Assembly (NCBI RefSeq): GCF_014653115.1 | Contig: NZ_BNAD01000002.1 | Span: forward strand, 248,001-312,000 | DNA length: 64,000 bases | Direction of reading: 5' to 3' | DNA from: Nocardioides flavus (ex Wang et al. 2016) | GTDB lineage: Bacteria > Actinomycetota > Actinomycetes > Propionibacteriales > Nocardioidaceae | Shown: in pieces, positions 1-7,751 of the stretch | Layout: every line of letters begins with the position of its first letter | Numbering within the stretch: the first letter of the stretch is position 1 | Translations under genes and position numbers: made by a program | Notes under the pieces: model-generated | Databases searched by the model: none | Seen by the model: the letters and a program-made list of their open reading frames with translations, nothing else | What the model was told of the DNA's origin: nothing

Positions 1-175
1 CCGTGCCGGTGTCGGCCTTCTCGAGGCCAGCGATGATGCGCAGCAAGGTCGACTTGCCGCCACCGCTGGGACCGAGGAGTGCGGTGAGCTGCCCGGTCGG
101 GATCGTGACGTTGACGTCGTCCAGCGCGACGAAGTCACCGAACTTCTTGTTCAGTCCTGACACTTCGATGCTCAT
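1..175 (-). CDS. cysA: Sulfate ABC transporter ATP-binding protein (5' part, cut by window edge)
   Basis: This is the N-terminal 58 residues of an ABC ATPase, and the rest lies beyond position 1. The Walker A motif GPSGGGKST is visible near residues 36-44, preceded by the usual N-terminal strands ([17 protein letters not shown]). It follows the binding protein, CysT and CysW on the same strand, with a 42-nt gap after cysW. By context it energises sulfate/thiosulfate import at the inner face of the membrane. The ATG at 175 follows a weak AAAGGCC-type ribosome site. Specificity comes from the neighbours, since these residues alone are generic for ABC ATPases. Confidence 0.85.
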   Translation of the reverse strand, partial: MSIEVSGLNKKFGDFVALDDVNVTIPTGQLTALLGPSGGGKSTLLRIIAGLEKADTGT

Positions 176-217
176 GGAGGTGGCCTTTCGGGAGACGTGG
201 GGACGCTGAGCCGCGGC

Positions 218-1090
218 TCAGGCGTGGTTCTTGGGACGGATGATGGCGACGATGACGATGCAGGCGACCGAGACCATCGCCAGCAGGAAGGCGGTCGCGT
301 AGGCGCCCTGCTGGTCGAAGTTGAGGTACTTCTCCTCGACCGCCAGCGTGGCCGTACGTGTCTGCCCGAGGACGTTGCCCGAGACGACCTTGACCGCGCC
401 GAACTCGCCGAGCGAGCGCGCCAGGGTGAGCACGACGCCGTAGACGATGCCCCAGCGGATCGACGGAAGGGTGATCCGCCAGAACCGCTGGAACCCGCTG
501 GCCCCGAGGCTCTGGGCGGCCTGCTCCTGCTCGACACCGATCTCCTCGAGCACCGGCACGAGCTCACGGATCATCAACGGCAGCGCCACGAAGGTGGTGG
601 CCATGATGATGCCCGGCGTCGAGAAGATGACCTCCAGCCCCCATCCGGCGAGCGTGGGCCCGAGCCAGCCGTTGCGACCGCCGTAGACGAGCACGAGCGC
701 GAGCCCGACGACGATCGGCGAGACCGACAGCGGGAGGTCCAGCAGGGCGTTGAGCAGTCGCTTGCCGGGGAACTCGTAGCGGACGAGCAGCAAGGAGATC
801 CCGACGCCGAACAGCGTGTTGATGACCACCGACCACACCGCGACGTACGCGCTGAGCTGCAGCGCCACGACCATGTCGGGGTCCTCGAAGAGCGAGGTGA
901 TCGCCCCGACGCCGTCGGCGAAGGTGTTGGTCACGACCAGGGAGACCGGCCACGCCACGAGGAGGAACAGGTAGACCGTCGCGATGGCACGCAAGGCGTA
1001 CGTGGTCGGGGTCTTGCGCACCCGTGGCGGCCGGCGGCGCTCCGGCACGGGAGCGGACTCGGCGACGTCGTGGACCAGCGTGTCAGCCAC
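218..1090 (-). CDS. cysW: Sulfate ABC transporter permease CysW
   Basis: This 290-residue membrane protein is one of the two permeases of the sulfate importer. After a short cytoplasmic N-terminus (about 30 residues) there are about six hydrophobic helices. The binding-protein-dependent permease loop is recognisable around LEEIGVEQEQAAQSLGASG, where CysA would dock. The C-terminus ends with a last helix and IRPKNHA. The start is GTG at 1090 and overlaps the cysT stop by 8 nt, suggesting translational coupling. Length and motif order fit CysW; CysT and CysW are homologous, and the order cysP-T-W-A supports this assignment. Confidence 0.9.
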   Translation of the reverse strand: MADTLVHDVAESAPVPERRRPPRVRKTPTTYALRAIATVYLFLLVAWPVSLVVTNTFADGVGAITSLFEDPDMVVALQLSAYVAVWSVVINTLFGVGISLLLVRYEFPGKRLLNALLDLPLSVSPIVVGLALVLVYGGRNGWLGPTLAGWGLEVIFSTPGIIMATTFVALPLMIRELVPVLEEIGVEQEQAAQSLGASGFQRFWRITLPSIRWGIVYGVVLTLARSLGEFGAVKVVSGNVLGQTRTATLAVEEKYLNFDQQGAYATAFLLAMVSVACIVIVAIIRPKNHA

Positions 1091-1934
1091 GTGCGGCCAC
1101 CCGCCTCTGGATCACGTCGAGGAGCACGATCACTGCGAGCGAGATGGCCAGCAGGACGGTGGCGACCGAGGCCGCCGCGACGACGTTGTCGTTCTCGATG
1201 CTGCTGAGGATGCGCACGGAGGTGACCTCGGTCTTGAACGGGAGGTTGCCCGACAGCAGCACGAGCGAGCCGTACTCGCTGACGCCGCGGGCGAAGGACA
1301 GGGCCGCGCCGGCAGTGATGGCCGGGGTCAGGCTGGGCAGGATGATCCGGCGGAAGGTCGTGAACCGGCTGGCACCCAGGGACGCCGCCGCCTCCTCGAC
1401 GTCGAGCTCCAGCTCCTCGAGCACCGGCTGCACCATGCGCACGACGAACGGCAGCGTCACGAAGAGGAAGGCGAGGAACACGGCTGGCCTCTCGTTCGCG
1501 ATGTCGATGCCCAGCGGGCTGTCCGCGTCGCCGTAGAGGGACAGCAGCACCAGGCCGGCGACGATGGTCGGCAGCGCGAAGGGGATGTCGATCATCACCT
1601 CGAGGACCGACTTGCCCCAGAACCGGTCACGGACCAGCACCCAGGCGATGAGCGGACCCATGACGACGTTGACCGCGGTCACGCTGAGGGCGGTGAAGAC
1701 CGTGAGCCTGATGGCAGCCGCGGTCTGAGGACCGGTGATCGTGTTCCAGAAGGCCTGCCAGCCGCCGTCGGCGGCGGTGACGACGACGGCCGCGAGTGGG
1801 ATCAGGACCAGCGCGCTGAACCAGATCATGGCGATGCCGAGCCCGAGCCCCGACGAACGCGTCAGCGTGTTGCGCGGGCCCGACCGGCGAGGAGTCCTCG
1901 CCGGTCGGACCGCGGCAATCTCGGTGGAGGTCAT
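1083..1934 (-). CDS. cysT: Sulfate ABC transporter permease CysT (CysU)
   Basis: This 283-residue protein is the first permease of the sulfate importer. Hydrophobic segments begin near residue 30 (LGLGIAMIWFSALVLIPLAAVV), and the family loop VLEELELDVEEAAASLGASR is the contact site for the ATPase. It starts with ATG at 1934, 8 nt after the binding-protein stop, and overlaps cysW by 8 nt, so the four genes are one transcription unit. It pairs with CysW to form the transmembrane channel. No unusual feature was seen. Confidence 0.92.
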   Translation of the reverse strand: MTSTEIAAVRPARTPRRSGPRNTLTRSSGLGLGIAMIWFSALVLIPLAAVVVTAADGGWQAFWNTITGPQTAAAIRLTVFTALSVTAVNVVMGPLIAWVLVRDRFWGKSVLEVMIDIPFALPTIVAGLVLLSLYGDADSPLGIDIANERPAVFLAFLFVTLPFVVRMVQPVLEELELDVEEAAASLGASRFTTFRRIILPSLTPAITAGAALSFARGVSEYGSLVLLSGNLPFKTEVTSVRILSSIENDNVVAAASVATVLLAISLAVIVLLDVIQRRVAARG

Positions 1935-1942
1935 TCAGTCGA

Positions 1943-2992
1943 TCATTCGAGGGAGAGACCGGCGCCGAGGATGGCCTGGAAGATGAGGCCGTTCTCCTCG
2001 TCGAAGAACTTCGTCGAGACCTCGTCCCAGCCGCCGAAGTCCTCGTCGACGGTGAGCAGCGTCTCGACCGGCGGGAACGGGTTGCTCGGGTCGGCGGCGC
2101 CCTCGACGGTGCCGCCGAAGTCGACGTCGTCGCGGATCGGGCGGAAGCCGGTCAGGGCGAACTGCGTCTGGCCCTCGTCGGAGAGGACGAAGTCGAGCCA
2201 GGCCTGCGACGGCTCGGAGGCGTCCTCGAGGATCGCGCCCGCGTTCTCGATGAGCAGCGTGGTGTCCGGGAGGACGTACTCGAAGCCCTCGTCGTTCTGC
2301 GCGGCGAGGATGGCCTCGTTCTCGTACGCCATCAGCACGTCGCCGGTGCCGCCGAGGAACGCGGTGGTGGCGTCACGACCGCTGCTCGGCAGGGAGACCA
2401 CGTTCTCGAAGAACTTGTCGACGTAGTCGGTGGCCTCCTCCTCGGTGCCACCGTCGCTCATCACCTGGCCGTAGGCGGCCAACGCGTTCCAGCGGGCCGC
2501 ACCCGACGAGGCCGGGTTGGGCGTGACGATCTCGACACCGGGCTTGACCAGGTCGGCCCAGGTCCGGATGTTCTTCGGGTTGCCGTCGCGGACGCCGAAG
2601 ACGACGACCGAGCGCGACACGACGCCCTGGTTCGCGCCGGCGTCCCAGTCCTCGGCCACCAGGCCCTCGTCGACCAGGCGAGTCACGTCGGTCGGGACCG
2701 AGAAGTGGACGTAGTCGGCCTCGAGGCCCGCAGCCACGGCGCGGCTCTGGTCACCCGACGGGCCGTAGGAGGTCTGGAACCTCACACCCTCACCCTCGTC
2801 GGTCTCCTGGAACTCGGCCGCGATGTTCTTGTTGGCGGCCTCGGGGACGGCGAAGCCGACGATGCTGATGGTCTCCGCCGTGTCGGCGTCGCTGGTGCTG
2901 CCACTGCCCGGCGCGCACGCCGACAGGAACGAACTGGAGACGAGTGCCCCGAGAAGGGAGGCCGCAGTGGCGGCGCGTGAACGGATGTGCAT
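1943..2992 (-). CDS. cysP: Sulfate-binding lipoprotein of the ABC importer (CysP/Sbp/SubI type)
   Basis: This 349-residue extracytoplasmic protein captures sulfate or thiosulfate for the CysTWA transporter. The N-terminus is a lipoprotein signal with lipobox LSAC (Cys near residue 24), so it is probably anchored to the outer face of the membrane. Family motifs include SYGPSGDQSRAVAAGLEADYV and NPASSGAARWNALAAYG. The start is the ATG at 2992, with GAGAACCCC before it; the frame stays open far upstream, but that part is antisense to korA and has no signal peptide. It heads the cysPTWA operon, divergent from korAB. Confidence 0.92.
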   Translation of the reverse strand: MHIRSRAATAASLLGALVSSSFLSACAPGSGSTSDADTAETISIVGFAVPEAANKNIAAEFQETDEGEGVRFQTSYGPSGDQSRAVAAGLEADYVHFSVPTDVTRLVDEGLVAEDWDAGANQGVVSRSVVVFGVRDGNPKNIRTWADLVKPGVEIVTPNPASSGAARWNALAAYGQVMSDGGTEEEATDYVDKFFENVVSLPSSGRDATTAFLGGTGDVLMAYENEAILAAQNDEGFEYVLPDTTLLIENAGAILEDASEPSQAWLDFVLSDEGQTQFALTGFRPIRDDVDFGGTVEGAADPSNPFPPVETLLTVDEDFGGWDEVSTKFFDEENGLIFQAILGAGLSLE

Positions 2993-3220
2993 GGGGTTCT
3001 CGACTTTCTGGAGCGGGATGCAATGTCGAGTAACATACATGACTTTAGTGACAACATCGTATTTGTTCGTGCCACGTCGCGTGTCGTGCGTCACTCCGCG
3101 TGCGTGAGAGCCCCGCGGGAGGCGTCCATCACGTGGGGAGCGGGGTCCCGACGACCGCGGCGCGGCTAATGTGGGCGGTTGGGAGAGGACTCTCGAGAAC
3201 ACGAGGAAGCAGGGCAAGAG
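2993..3220. promoter_or_regulatory. Divergent promoter region between cysPTWA and korAB
   Basis: This 228-bp gap lies between divergently read operons. It contains an AT-rich island at about 3030-3066 (TAACATACATGACTTTAGTG and following bases) that stands out in GC-rich DNA. Read on the minus strand, TACGAT (about 3058-3063) is a possible -10 for cysP, but no convincing -35 precedes it. ATAC and GTAT flank the island as a weak inverted repeat, which may be an operator. Toward korA the region is GC-rich, and AGGGCAAGAG just before 3221 is the only ribosome-site candidate. Confidence 0.45.
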
Positions 3221-5146
3221 GTGACCCAACCCGCCAAGCAGGTCAAGCAGCTCGACCGCGTCATCATCCGGTTCGCGGGCGACTCCGGCGACGGCATGCA
3301 GCTCACCGGTGACCGGTTCACCCAGGAGACCGCGGCCTTCGGCAACGACCTGGTGACCTTGCCGAACTTCCCGGCCGAGATCCGCGCCCCCCAGGGCACG
3401 CTGCCGGGCGTCTCGTCGTTCCAGGTGCACTTCGCCGACCACGACATCCTCACCGCGGGCGACACCCCCGACGTCCTCGTCGCGATGAACCCGGCCGCGC
3501 TGCGCGCCAACCTCGGCGACCTCCACCGGGGAGCGACGATCATCGTCGACACCCACGACTTCACCGCGCGCAACCTGACCAAGGCCGGCTACACCGAGAA
3601 CCCCCTCGAGAACGACTCCCTCGCCGAGTACGCGCTGCACACCGTGGACCTCACCGGCATGACGGTCGAGGCGGTCAAGGAGTTCGGCCTCTCCCGCAAG
3701 GACGCCTCGCGCGCCAAGAACATGTTCGCCCTGGGCCTGCTGTCGTGGATGTACGGCCGGCCGGGCGAGTCGACCATCGACTTCCTGTCCAGGAAGTTCG
3801 CCAAGGTCCCCGACATCCGCGACGCCAACGTGGCCGCCTTCAAGGCTGGGTGGAACTTCGGCGAGACCACCGAGGCCTTCGCCGTCCAGTACGAGGTCAA
3901 GCCGGCCGTCCTGCCGCCCGGCACCTACCGCAACATCACCGGCAACCTCGCGCTGGCGTACGGGCTCGTCGCCGGCGGCGTGCAGTCGGGCCTCCCGGTG
4001 TTCCTCGGGACCTACCCGATCACCCCGGCCTCCGACATCCTCCACGAGCTCAGCAAGCACAAGTCGTTCGGCGTGACGACCTTCCAGGCCGAGGACGAGA
4101 TCGCCGGCGTGGGCGCGGCGATCGGCGCGTCGTACGCCGGCCACCTCGGCGTGACCTCCACCTCCGGACCGGGCGTGGCGCTGAAGTCCGAGGCGATCGG
4201 CCTCGCGGTGATGACCGAGCTCCCGCTGGTCGTCATCGACGTCCAGCGCGGCGGCCCGTCGACCGGCCTGCCCACCAAGACCGAGCAGGCCGACCTCCTG
4301 CAGGCGATGTTCGGTCGCAACGGCGAGGCGCCGGTGCCGATCGTGGCGCCCCAGTCCCCCGGCGACTGCTTCGCCGCGGCGGTCGAGGCCACCCGCATCG
4401 CCGTCACCTACCGGACGCCCGTCCTGCTGCTCTCCGACGGCTACCTCGCCAACGGCTCGGAGCCGTGGCGGGTGCCGACGATCGACGAGCTGCCGGTCAT
4501 CGACCCCGACTTCGCCACCGAGAAGAACCACGGCTCGGGCGAGGATGCCGAGTTCTGGCCCTACCTGCGCGACGAGAAGACCCTCGCGCGGCCGTGGGCG
4601 ATCCCGGGCACGCCCGGCCTCGAGCACCGCATCGGCGGCCTGGAGAAGGGCGACGGGCACGGCAACATCTCCTACGACCCGGCCAACCACGACTTCATGG
4701 TCCGCACCCGCCAGGCCAAGGTCGACCGGATCGCCGAGTCGATCCCGCTGGTCGAGGTCGACGACCCGTCCGGCGAGGCGAAGGTCCTCGTGCTGGGCTG
4801 GGGCTCGACCTACGGCCCGATCGGCGCCGGCGTACGCCGCGTGCGCAAGGCCGGCTACCACGTCGCCCAGGCGCACCTGCGCCACCTGAACCCGTTCCCC
4901 AGCAACCTCGGCGAGGTCCTCGAGGGCTACGACAAGGTCCTCGTGCCGGAGATGAACCTCGGCCAGCTCTCGCTGCTGCTGCGCGCGGAGTACCTCGTGG
5001 ACGCCGTGGGCTACAACCACGTACGCGGCCTGCCCCTCAAGGCCACCGACCTCGCCCACGCGATCGGCGAGCTGGTCGGCCAGGCCGAGGGCGTCGACGT
5101 CGAGCTCGGCGTGTGGGGCGAGCCCACCCAGAAGGAGCACATCTGA
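3221..5146 (+). CDS. korA: 2-oxoglutarate:ferredoxin oxidoreductase, fused gamma/alpha subunit
   Basis: This 641-residue subunit works with KorB in CoA-dependent oxidative decarboxylation of 2-oxoglutarate to succinyl-CoA, passing electrons to ferredoxin. The gamma domain comes first (RFAGDSGDGMQLTGD at about residues 17-31), then the pyrimidine-binding alpha domain (GTYPITPASDILHELS and TSTSGPGVALKSEAIGLA). The size matches the fused actinobacterial KorA of about 650 residues. I prefer the GTG at 3221, just after AGGGCAAGAG and giving MTQPAKQVKQLDRVIIRF; an in-frame TTG at 3179 would add 14 poorly family-like residues. Its TGA overlaps the korB ATG by one base. Confidence 0.93.
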   Translation: MTQPAKQVKQLDRVIIRFAGDSGDGMQLTGDRFTQETAAFGNDLVTLPNFPAEIRAPQGTLPGVSSFQVHFADHDILTAGDTPDVLVAMNPAALRANLGDLHRGATIIVDTHDFTARNLTKAGYTENPLENDSLAEYALHTVDLTGMTVEAVKEFGLSRKDASRAKNMFALGLLSWMYGRPGESTIDFLSRKFAKVPDIRDANVAAFKAGWNFGETTEAFAVQYEVKPAVLPPGTYRNITGNLALAYGLVAGGVQSGLPVFLGTYPITPASDILHELSKHKSFGVTTFQAEDEIAGVGAAIGASYAGHLGVTSTSGPGVALKSEAIGLAVMTELPLVVIDVQRGGPSTGLPTKTEQADLLQAMFGRNGEAPVPIVAPQSPGDCFAAAVEATRIAVTYRTPVLLLSDGYLANGSEPWRVPTIDELPVIDPDFATEKNHGSGEDAEFWPYLRDEKTLARPWAIPGTPGLEHRIGGLEKGDGHGNISYDPANHDFMVRTRQAKVDRIAESIPLVEVDDPSGEAKVLVLGWGSTYGPIGAGVRRVRKAGYHVAQAHLRHLNPFPSNLGEVLEGYDKVLVPEMNLGQLSLLLRAEYLVDAVGYNHVRGLPLKATDLAHAIGELVGQAEGVDVELGVWGEPTQKEHI

Positions 5147-6264
5147 TGAGCACAGACCTCGGCCTGCCCGGCCTCCGCTCCGGCACCGAGCTCGTCCCCA
5201 CCACGGACCAGCCGCAGACCGGCAAGGACTTCACCTCCGACCAGGAGGTCCGCTGGTGCCCCGGCTGCGGCGACTACGCCGTGCTCAAGGCCGTCCAGTC
5301 GTTCCTGCCCGACCTCGGCCTGCGCCGCGAGAACATCGTGTTCGTCTCCGGCATCGGCTGCTCGTCGCGCTTCCCCTACTACCTCGACACCTACGGCATG
5401 CACTCGATCCACGGCCGCGCGCCGTCGATCGCGACCGGCATCGCCACGGCGCGCGAGGACCTGTCGGTCTGGGTGGTCACCGGTGACGGCGACGCGCTGT
5501 CGATCGGCGGCAACCACCTCATCCACGCGCTGCGCCGCAACGTCAACATGACGATCCTGCTCTTCAACAACCGCATCTACGGCCTCACCAAGGGCCAGTA
5601 CTCCCCCACCTCGGAGACAGGCAAGATCACCAAGTCGACCCCGATGGGCTCGCTGGACCACCCGTTCAACCCGGTGTCGCTGGCGCTGGGCGCCGAGGCG
5701 TCGTTCGTGGCTCGCACCATCGACTCCGACCGCAAGCACCTCACCCAGGTGCTCGCCGCCGCCGCCGCCCACCGGGGGACGTCGCTGGTCGAGATCTACC
5801 AGAACTGCCCGATCTTCAACGACGGCGCCTTCGACGCGATCAAGTCGCCGGACACCAAGGCCGACGCGATCATCCCGCTCGTGCACGGGGAGCCCGTCAC
5901 CTTCGGCGCTCGGCTCGAGGACGGACGCGGGGCGAAGGCCCTCGTGCGTGACACCGCGACGGGTGGTGTGAAGGTCGTCGCGACCGCCGACGTCGCTGCC
6001 GGCGACATCCTCGTCCACGACGCCCACAACGAGGACCCGTCGACCGCATTCGCGATCTCCCGCCTCACCGCGGCGGACTACCTCGACCAGTCGCCCATCG
6101 GGATCTTCCGCCAGGTGGAGCGCCCGACCTACGACGACGCCGCGCGTGAGCAGGTCGCGGCCGCGACCCCCGCGTCCGCGAGCCCCGGGGACGACGACAC
6201 CGCCGACCGCGCCGCTCGACTGGCCGCGCTGATCGGCGGTGGCGACACCTGGACGATCCTCTGA
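5146..6264 (+). CDS. korB: 2-oxoglutarate:ferredoxin oxidoreductase, beta subunit
   Basis: This 372-residue catalytic partner of KorA binds thiamine diphosphate and the Fe-S cluster. Visible motifs are WCPGCGDYAVL (residues about 36-46), GIGCSSRFPYY, the ThDP/Mg signature TGDGDALSIGGNHLIHALRR, and FNNRIYGLTKGQYSPTS. The Cys residues in CPGC, CSSR and NCPIF fit 4Fe-4S ligands of the family. Translation is coupled to korA through TGATG. A C-terminal extension of about 70 residues ends in a low-complexity Ala/Asp stretch. The enzyme links the TCA cycle to ferredoxin and is located next to complex I genes. Confidence 0.94.
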   Translation: MSTDLGLPGLRSGTELVPTTDQPQTGKDFTSDQEVRWCPGCGDYAVLKAVQSFLPDLGLRRENIVFVSGIGCSSRFPYYLDTYGMHSIHGRAPSIATGIATAREDLSVWVVTGDGDALSIGGNHLIHALRRNVNMTILLFNNRIYGLTKGQYSPTSETGKITKSTPMGSLDHPFNPVSLALGAEASFVARTIDSDRKHLTQVLAAAAAHRGTSLVEIYQNCPIFNDGAFDAIKSPDTKADAIIPLVHGEPVTFGARLEDGRGAKALVRDTATGGVKVVATADVAAGDILVHDAHNEDPSTAFAISRLTAADYLDQSPIGIFRQVERPTYDDAAREQVAAATPASASPGDDDTADRAARLAALIGGGDTWTIL

Positions 6265-6279
6265 GCGTCCGGGTGGTGG

Positions 6280-6304
6280 CCCGGCCCACCACGTGTGGGC
6301 CGGG
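6280..6304. terminator. Perfect 10-bp hairpin between convergent korB and a secreted-protein gene
   Basis: CCCGGCCCAC at 6280-6289 and GTGGGCCGGG at 6295-6304 are perfect inverted repeats with the 5-nt loop CACGT. The hairpin starts 16 nt after the korB stop and ends 8 nt before the stop of the opposing gene, where a bidirectional terminator would be expected. There is no T-tract, which is common for GC-rich actinobacterial terminators, so function is inferred from position and stem strength. Confidence 0.65.
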
Positions 6305-6312
6305 ACCGGGGC

Positions 6313-6723
6313 TCACCTGAAGAAGAGGGTCCAGACCTCGCCCTTGGTGTTGGCGTAGCCGTTGGAGTGGTCGACCTTCGAGCGCCACTTCCAGCGGCCC
6401 CGCTCCGGGGCGTAGATGCGGGTCTTGAAGACGCCGTCAGCGTTGGTCTTGACCTTCTTGACGGTCTTCCACTTGCAGGTGCCGCACTTCTTCTTGAGGA
6501 TCTTCACCTGCTGGTTGGCGTAGGGCAGCGTCGTGCCGTCGACCTGCGGCTCGAGGACGGTGCCCTTGAGCTTGAAGGCGTTGTAGGTGACCTGCTTGGT
6601 GCTCGGCGGGATCTCGTCGATGATCCGCTCGGGCTTCGACGCGGCGCCGGCGCTCGTGCTGAGCACGCCGGCGACGAGCAGTGCGGCGACCAGGGCCGCC
6701 AGGACGGTGCGGAGAGTCCGCAT
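6313..6723 (-). CDS. Small secreted protein, Lys-rich, Ig-like fold suspected
   Basis: This 136-residue protein has a clear signal peptide (MRTLRTVLAALVAALLVAG, cleavage near STSAGA-A). The mature part is basic and contains one CGTC pair (KKKCGTCKWKTV). It has a pattern seen in actinobacterial secreted Ig-like modules: VKILKKK...WKTVKKVKTNADGVFKTRIYAPERGRWKWRSKV. The start is the ATG at 6723, preceded by GAGGGGGAACAACC. It stands alone, convergent to korB. A similar VGRKVVLEQLNGSSWKKVGT stretch occurs in the GH16 protein of this window. The function is not known; a wall- or polysaccharide-associated role is only a guess. Confidence 0.8.
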   Translation of the reverse strand: MRTLRTVLAALVAALLVAGVLSTSAGAASKPERIIDEIPPSTKQVTYNAFKLKGTVLEPQVDGTTLPYANQQVKILKKKCGTCKWKTVKKVKTNADGVFKTRIYAPERGRWKWRSKVDHSNGYANTKGEVWTLFFR

Positions 6724-6822
6724 GGTTGTTCCCCCTCGAGAGACGATGAGTGTCTGACCTTCGGGGTTCCCCACCCCGAGACCGCTCCATCGTAGGCGAC
6801 GACCCGCCCCTAGACTCCCGGA

Positions 6823-7731
6823 GTGCCAGACAACCGTCGCGGACTGATCTACGGTGCCTCGGCCTACGCCCTCTGGGGCGCCTTCCCGCTGTACTGGACG
6901 CTGCTCGAGCCGGCCGGGGCGATCGAGATCCTCGCGCACCGCATCCTGTGGTCCGTGCTGACCATGGCGGTGATCCTCGTCCTCGCCCGACGGGTGGGCC
7001 ACTTCCGCGCCCTCGTCCGGGACCGACGACGCCTGGTGCTCATCGGCTGCGCGGCGGTCGTGATCACCGTCAACTGGGGCGGCTACATCTGGGGCGTCAA
7101 CAACGACCGCGTCGTCGAGACGTCCCTGGGCTACTTCATCAACCCGCTCGTCACGGTCCTGATGGGCGTGCTCGTCCTCGGCGAGCGGCTACGCCGCCTG
7201 CAGTGGGCGGCCATGGCGATCGCGTTCGTCGCGGTCGCGCTGCTCACCCTCGACTACGGAAGGCCGCCGTGGGTGGCCCTCGTCCTCGCGTTCTCCTTCG
7301 GCACCTACGGCCTGCTCAAGAAGCAGGCGGGCGTCGGTGCCGTCGAGAGCATCACGCTGGAGACGCTGGTCATCGCGCCGTTCGCCGCGGCGTACATCGG
7401 CTGGCTGGTCGTGGCGGGCGAGTCCGGCTTCGGCACCCACGGGGTCGGGCACGCGCTGCTGTTCACCACGACGGGCATCATCACCGCGGTGCCGCTGATG
7501 CTCTTCGGTGCCGCCGCGATCCGGGTCCCGATGGTCTCCCTGGGGCTCCTGCAGTACCTCGCGCCCACCCTCCAGTTCGCCCTCGGCCTGCTCGTCTTCC
7601 GCGAGGACATGCCGGCCAGCCGCTGGATCGGCTTCGGGCTGGTGTGGGTCGCGCTGGTGATCTTCACCGTCGAGGCCGTGAACCACCGTCGCCGGCAGCT
7701 GCGGCTGGTTGCCCAGGCCAGCGCCGCCTGA
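6823..7731 (+). CDS. rarD: EamA-family transporter RarD
   Basis: This 302-residue membrane protein of the drug/metabolite transporter superfamily has about ten hydrophobic segments in two EamA repeats. The RarD-type signature is visible at the N-terminus (GLIYGASAYALWGAFPLYW), in LAHRILWSV, and in the second repeat (PMVSLGLLQYLAPTLQF). The substrate is unknown; the name comes from a chloramphenicol-sensitivity phenotype in other bacteria. The start is GTG at 6823 and no strong ribosome site is seen. It is a single gene, divergent from the secreted-protein gene and convergent with the polyprenyl synthase gene. Confidence 0.88.
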   Translation: MPDNRRGLIYGASAYALWGAFPLYWTLLEPAGAIEILAHRILWSVLTMAVILVLARRVGHFRALVRDRRRLVLIGCAAVVITVNWGGYIWGVNNDRVVETSLGYFINPLVTVLMGVLVLGERLRRLQWAAMAIAFVAVALLTLDYGRPPWVALVLAFSFGTYGLLKKQAGVGAVESITLETLVIAPFAAAYIGWLVVAGESGFGTHGVGHALLFTTTGIITAVPLMLFGAAAIRVPMVSLGLLQYLAPTLQFALGLLVFREDMPASRWIGFGLVWVALVIFTVEAVNHRRRQLRLVAQASAA

Positions 7732-7751
7732 GTCGACAGGCCGGCTCAGGC
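7726..7751. terminator. 7-bp stem spanning both stop codons of a convergent pair
   Basis: GCCTGAG (7726-7732) and CTCAGGC (7745-7751) are complementary with a 12-nt loop, and they contain the end of rarD and the stop of the polyprenyl synthase gene. Position suggests a compact bidirectional terminator. Part of the symmetry is forced because both genes end in TGA, and there is no T-tract. Confidence 0.35.

Noticed and set aside
3179..3220. TTG at 3179 as the korA start
   Set aside because: It adds 14 residues unlike the family and has no ribosome site; GTG 3221 fits better.
3000..5140. Very long open frame on the minus strand joined to the sulfate-binding protein
   Set aside because: It is antisense to korA and gives Arg/Val/Asp-rich text without domains. 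The binding protein has its own signal peptide and ATG at 2992.
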